The position numbers and the translations under genes were made by a program. A model generated the notes under the pieces. The model was not told where the DNA came from and did no database searches. It saw only the letters and a list, made by a program, of their open reading frames with translations. This document shows, one piece after another, positions 7,601-9,650 of a stretch of 9,650 nt of DNA (position 1 is its first letter; every line of letters starts with the position of its first letter). Source of the DNA: Ignavibacteriaceae bacterium. Its GTDB lineage: Bacteria > Bacteroidota > Ignavibacteria > Ignavibacteriales > Ignavibacteriaceae. The DNA lies in the NCBI GenBank assembly GCA_031292465.1, contig JARLHB010000187.1, positions 1 to 9,650 on the forward strand, in the 5' to 3' direction.

Positions 7601-7847
7601 TATGACTTCCATGGCATTTATATTCGGCGTATCTCCATTAGCTTTTGCAACCGGCGCAGGCGCTCAGGCAAGATCAACTATTGGCTGGACTGTACTGGGA
7701 GGTATGCTTGCTGCAACTTTACTTGCAATATTTATAGTCCCTGTTTTATTTACCGCTATTACACGGCTTACTTACGGCAAACAAAAATTAGCTGAGTTGG
7801 AAAATAAAAGATTAAAAGACGAAGGAATTATTACAGAACCGGAATAA
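4662..7847 (+). CDS. RND multidrug efflux pump, HAE1/AcrB type
   Basis: The 1061-residue inner-membrane transporter is full length for the AcrB family. Segments in order: TM1 (about 11-30), a large periplasmic porter loop (about 35-335), TM2-TM6, TM7 (about 540-558), a second periplasmic loop, then TM8-TM12 from about 878. The proton-relay residues are all present: D410-D411 in GIVVDDAIIVVE, K945 in GLAAKNAILIVEFAKD, R975 and T982 in RLRPILMTS. By hand alignment they match D407, D408, K940, R971 and T978 of E. coli AcrB. The pump is therefore expected to be proton-driven and active. By contrast, most phenylalanines of the AcrB drug-binding trap appear replaced, so its substrates cannot be assumed from AcrB. 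The start is the first of two adjacent ATG codons, with a weak GGA ahead. It is the last gene of the operon, followed by a strong terminator. Confidence 0.96.
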   Translation: MMISNIFIKRPITAIVISIVIVLVGLIAIFNLPISQYPDITPPTVQITGSFNGADALTVEQTVSTPVETQVNGTPGMAYMQSNSTSDGRSTINVILNVGTDPDIAALDIQNRVGIATPQLPDVVKRLGLTTRKRSPSILLLVAIYSPNGTHDITFLDNYSNIFIRDALLRVNGVGDIFTRADDFSMRIWLQPDKLAQLNLTANDVINALSQQNLQIAAGSIGAPPQNNAQAFEYTVFTNSRLNSEEQFGNIIIRANLQQGTEVHLKDVARVQLGKFSYANNSFVDGKKASYLLVYQAPGSNALDVANGVYKAMDEIKKSFPKDVDYVVPFESVSVVKVSINEVVTTLIEALALVVLVVFLFLQSWRATLIPVLAIPVSIIGTFAFFLPLHFTINTLTMFGFVLAIGIVVDDAIIVVEAVQHYIDEEKLSPREATSKAMSDIAGPVIAIALILAAVFVPVGFIPGIVGKLYQQFAITIAVSVLISAFVALSLTPALCLLFLKPSNPAKETKGINKFFAKFNAWFKKITERYGAGVQKCIKVTPYFLIILIFIYAGTVLLFKTKPTGFIPTEDEGRLYVTFELPEASSTARSLDVLNNVMSILKQTPGIAHFAALGGLNVVTFATKSNSGTAFVQLKPWDERTDKSLQLSSMIATLQRKFSAIKGANIVVISPPAIPGLGQTGGFTFQLEQRESTDSIKQFENVVRSFVAAANKRPELNRVFSFFTARTPGYQVNIDREKCEQLGVSISDVYNTIQTFLGSNYVNDFTIYGRNFHVVAQADSNYRERIQDFLKYYVKNSSGGMVPLSTLVSYSVTESAPMISHYNLFRSAEIDGGAAEGYSSGQAIAALKEVAASVLPAGYGYEFSGLSREEINAGNSTLTIFALSLIFVFLFLTALYESWSVPFSVLLAVPIGAFGAILTLTFIPHLNNNVYAQIGLIALIGLAAKNAILIVEFAKDRVERGIPLVQATIEAVKLRLRPILMTSMAFIFGVSPLAFATGAGAQARSTIGWTVLGGMLAATLLAIFIVPVLFTAITRLTYGKQKLAELENKRLKDEGIITEPE

Positions 7848-7959
7848 TTATTTATAACAGCCCCGTTACAAAATAAGACAGGATTAAATATTTTAGCATT
7901 TATCCGTTAATTTTAAATGCCGTCAAGATAAAAGTTTATTTCGCTTTTATTGCATAATT

Positions 7960-7991
7960 AACCGCATCTTAAAACAGATGCGGTTTTTTTT
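7960..7991 (+). terminator. Strong intrinsic terminator of the efflux operon
   Basis: A perfect 10-bp stem (AACCGCATCT at 7960-7969 with AGATGCGGTT at 7976-7985) surrounds a 6-base loop and leads into eight T residues at 7984-7991. It lies about 110 bases after the pump stop codon and separates the efflux operon from the glycosyltransferase gene, which therefore needs its own promoter. Confidence 0.92.
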
Positions 7992-8020
7992 ACTTATTTA
8001 ATTACCACGATAAATATTTT

Positions 8021-8074
8021 GGGTTTAGTCAGCTTTTAACTATTTTTATTGTATTACGATATAAGCTTAAACCC
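8021..8074 (+). promoter_or_regulatory. Inverted repeat ending one base before a start codon
   Basis: GGGTTTA (8021-8027) and AGCTT (8031-8035) pair with AAGCT (8063-8067) and TAAACCC (8068-8074), giving 12 base pairs with a 3-base bulge (GTC) and a 27-base AT-rich loop. The right arm ends one base before the ATG at 8076. If transcribed it would form a hairpin next to the initiation site; as DNA it could be an operator. The role is unknown, and transcription starting inside the loop would remove the structure. Confidence 0.5.
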
Positions 8075-8075
8075 G

Positions 8076-9374
8076 ATGCGAAAATCACAAAATATTTTAT
8101 TTATTCTTTCAATTATACTATTTGGTTTTACCCTTTTTACATTTATAATATTACCGTTAAAACCTGTTTCTATTTATACAATTGCATTTATTTCTTCATC
8201 AATAATGTATTTATTTATAACCCGGCAAATATTAAAATTAAAACTGCCGGTTAGGTATTTTTATGCCCTTATAGGCTTATCGATAATTATAAAACTAGCA
8301 TTCATTCCCCTTCATCCGATAGGCTCGGATGATTATTACAGATATGTGTGGGACGGAAAAGTCCAGTCCAATGGAATAAACCCGTATAAATATGCCCCGG
8401 CTGATACAGCTTTAAAAAGCCTGCACTCGGATATATTGCCAAAGCTTATAAACTTCCCGGATATGAAAACAATCTATCCCCCGTTAAGTGAGTTAATCTT
8501 TCGTCTTTCATATCTAATGTACGGGGAAAGTTATATCGGAGTAAAAATATTTTTATTCTTTTTTGATTTAATTTCAATCTGGGGTATCCTTCTTATCTTA
8601 AGAAAGCTGAATCTTCCCTATCAGAATGTTCTTATTTATTCTCTGTGTGCCCTGCCAATATTTCAATATTTCATAGATGCACACTTAGACGGCCTGGGGC
8701 TTCCCTTATTTCTATTTACGATTTACTTTTATCTGAATAAACAAAAATTATTTAGCCTGGTATTTCTTGCAGCTTCCATTTGCATTAAACCGCTTGGAAT
8801 GATACTAATCCCGATTTTCTTCTTTAACGAAAGCGGCTTTAAAAATAAATTGAAAGTGGTTATTATACCCGCTGTACTCTGCCTGCTTATGTACCTGCCC
8901 TATTTATTTACTGGTTCACCGTTTCAGGCTTTAATGCAGTTTACAGAGCATTGGACATTTAACGGCATAATATTCAGTGTACTGGACATGTTTTTTAAGA
9001 ATAATCAGCATACAAGATTAATTTGCGGAATTATCTTTATCATTTTATACCTGCCTGTTATATTAAGCAGGAAGGATTTAATAACTAAAATATTCCTGTC
9101 AATATTCCTGTTGTTTATTTGCTCGCCTGTTGTTCATCCGTGGTATTTAGGGTGGCTTGCCGTGCTGCTGCCGTTTATTCCAAGATGGAGCGGAATAACT
9201 TACGTAAGTTTAATAAGCCTTACATCATTCACAATATTAAATTACCTGTTGAATGGTATATGGAAGGAATATACTCCGGTTTTAATTTTGGAATATATTC
9301 CCGTACTAATATTATTTGCCTTTGAATTATTAAGCCTACGGAAGAAGCAATATCGATATTCACGGATTAAATAA
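8076..9374 (+). CDS. Multi-pass membrane glycosyltransferase, GT-C / GT87-like
   Basis: From the ATG at 8076 the product has 432 residues and is hydrophobic throughout, with roughly ten or more membrane segments. The first is NILFILSIILFGFTLFTFII. After two N-terminal helices comes a conserved extracytoplasmic loop: GSDDYYRYVWDGKV (83-96), NPYKYAP (102-108) and TIYPP (132-136). A paired acidic motif after the first helices, followed by an aromatic-rich loop with YPP, is characteristic of GT-C polyprenyl-phosphate-sugar-dependent transferases, including the mannosyltransferase-like GT87/DUF2029 group. D85 or D86 is the probable catalytic base (inference). The likely role is adding a sugar to a lipid, glycan or protein outside the inner membrane; the acceptor cannot be told. 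A TTG at 8049 would extend it by nine residues but lies in the loop of the upstream hairpin and has no Shine-Dalgarno, so ATG is preferred, with uncertainty. It appears monocistronic. Confidence 0.75.
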   Translation: MRKSQNILFILSIILFGFTLFTFIILPLKPVSIYTIAFISSSIMYLFITRQILKLKLPVRYFYALIGLSIIIKLAFIPLHPIGSDDYYRYVWDGKVQSNGINPYKYAPADTALKSLHSDILPKLINFPDMKTIYPPLSELIFRLSYLMYGESYIGVKIFLFFFDLISIWGILLILRKLNLPYQNVLIYSLCALPIFQYFIDAHLDGLGLPLFLFTIYFYLNKQKLFSLVFLAASICIKPLGMILIPIFFFNESGFKNKLKVVIIPAVLCLLMYLPYLFTGSPFQALMQFTEHWTFNGIIFSVLDMFFKNNQHTRLICGIIFIILYLPVILSRKDLITKIFLSIFLLFICSPVVHPWYLGWLAVLLPFIPRWSGITYVSLISLTSFTILNYLLNGIWKEYTPVLILEYIPVLILFAFELLSLRKKQYRYSRIK

Positions 9375-9385
9375 TACGGCAAGTT

Positions 9386-9433
9386 ATTGATTCATTGTTC
9401 TATTGCTTCATTGCTAAATTGTTTCATTGTGAA
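9386..9433. repeat. Six tandem 8-base units, ATTG-N4
   Basis: ATTG recurs exactly every 8 bases at 9386, 9394, 9402, 9410, 9418 and 9426. The units are ATTGATTC, ATTGTTCT, ATTGCTTC, ATTGCTAA, ATTGTTTC and ATTGTGAA, with an approximate consensus ATTGyTTC. Equivalently, TTCATTG recurs every 16 bases at 9391, 9407 and 9423. The array begins 11 bases after the glycosyltransferase stop codon. The last units form part of the adjoining hairpin. Confidence 0.8.
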
Positions 9434-9446
9434 GAAACAATTTAGC
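9413..9446. terminator. 13-bp hairpin between convergent genes
   Basis: GCTAAATTGTTTC at 9413-9425 is the exact reverse complement of 9434-9446, with an 8-base loop. It stands between the convergent glycosyltransferase and 6-phosphogluconate dehydrogenase genes, which suggests a shared bidirectional terminator. Neither side has a real T-run (TTATTATAA follows on the forward strand), so termination strength is uncertain. Confidence 0.5.
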
Positions 9447-9466
9447 TTATTATAATAAAGCAATTT

Positions 9467-9649
9467 CTATACATTATACGTTGATGAAGCAGTATCGCCG
9501 CCTTTTCCCGTCCAGTTTGTATGGAAGAACTCGCCTCTTGGCTTATCAATCCTTTCGTACATATGTGCGCCGAAAAAATCTCTTTGCGCCTGAAGAAGAT
9601 TTGCAGGCAGCCTGTCATTTCTAAATCCGTCAAAATATTCCAGCGCCGT
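9467..9649 (-). CDS. gnd: 6-phosphogluconate dehydrogenase, C-terminal 60 residues (gene runs off right edge)
   Basis: Reading the reverse strand from 9649 to the TAG at 9469-9467 gives 60 residues in an open frame. They contain YFDGFRNDRLPANLLQAQRD, then FFGAHMYERIDKP and FHTNWTGKGG, ending ASSTYNV. This is the signature C-terminus of 6-phosphogluconate dehydrogenase, the decarboxylating NADP-linked step of the oxidative pentose phosphate pathway that yields ribulose 5-phosphate. The Arg and His six residues apart (QRDFFGAH) correspond to Arg446 and His452 of the sheep enzyme, which reach into the partner subunit's active site. The tail beyond HTNW is of the long form seen in animal enzymes; the E. 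coli protein stops near HTEW. The active-site and cofactor domains lie outside the window. Nothing here suggests damage. Confidence 0.95.
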   Translation of the reverse strand, partial: TALEYFDGFRNDRLPANLLQAQRDFFGAHMYERIDKPRGEFFHTNWTGKGGDTASSTYNV

Positions 9650-9650
9650 A

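Noticed and set aside
9386..9433. Possible CRISPR-like or direct-repeat array
   Set aside because: The period is only 8 bases with no unique spacers and degenerate units, so it is a simple tandem repeat.
9442..9633. A 63-codon reverse-strand open frame at the right edge
   Set aside because: It overlaps the gnd tail in a different frame. The frame ending at 9467 encodes unmistakable 6-phosphogluconate dehydrogenase sequence, so this one is spurious.

Overview
The window is AT-rich bacterial DNA with weak or absent Shine-Dalgarno sequences ahead of most genes. It also carries a C-terminal 6-phosphogluconate dehydrogenase tail of the long type and an exported NIF3-like protein. Together with the protein flavour, this points to the Bacteroidota/Chlorobi/Ignavibacteria side of the tree. 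That placement is an inference and is not proven by any single marker here.

Layout from left to right. (1) Bases 3-518 are the 3' part of a forward gene, probably a SpoIIE-type serine phosphatase, closed by a clear intrinsic terminator at 578-601. (2) Bases 727-870 hold a nested palindromic element of REP/REPIN or MITE type with a perfect 34-bp palindrome at its core. (3) Bases 887-1789 (reverse) encode an exported NIF3/DUF34-family metalloprotein, started from TTG behind a strong Shine-Dalgarno. (4) A 372-base divergent intergenic region carries a sigma70-like promoter whose -35 box is embedded in a TTGAC-N4-GTCAA inverted repeat. (5) Bases 2162-7847 form a tight three-gene tripartite efflux operon: TolC-like outer-membrane channel, lipoprotein periplasmic adaptor, and AcrB-type RND pump. 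A strong terminator follows at 7960-7991. (6) Bases 8076-9374 encode a multi-pass GT-C/GT87-like membrane glycosyltransferase, with an inverted repeat ending one base before its ATG. (7) Bases 9386-9446 contain six tandem 8-base units running into a 13-bp hairpin. (8) Bases 9467-9649 (reverse) are the last 60 codons of 6-phosphogluconate dehydrogenase; the gene continues off the right edge.

The only multi-gene system is the efflux operon. Its three products should assemble into one envelope-spanning machine: the RND pump in the inner membrane captures substrate using the proton gradient, the lipid-anchored adaptor bridges the periplasm, and the TolC-like channel opens the outer membrane. No regulator gene lies beside it, so control may come from a distant factor binding the promoter repeat. 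The remaining genes look like independent transcription units. I see no CRISPR array, phage, insertion sequence with transposase, rRNA or tRNA. I see no convincing undescribed multi-gene system; the points most worth checking are non-coding palindromes and residue changes inside known families.
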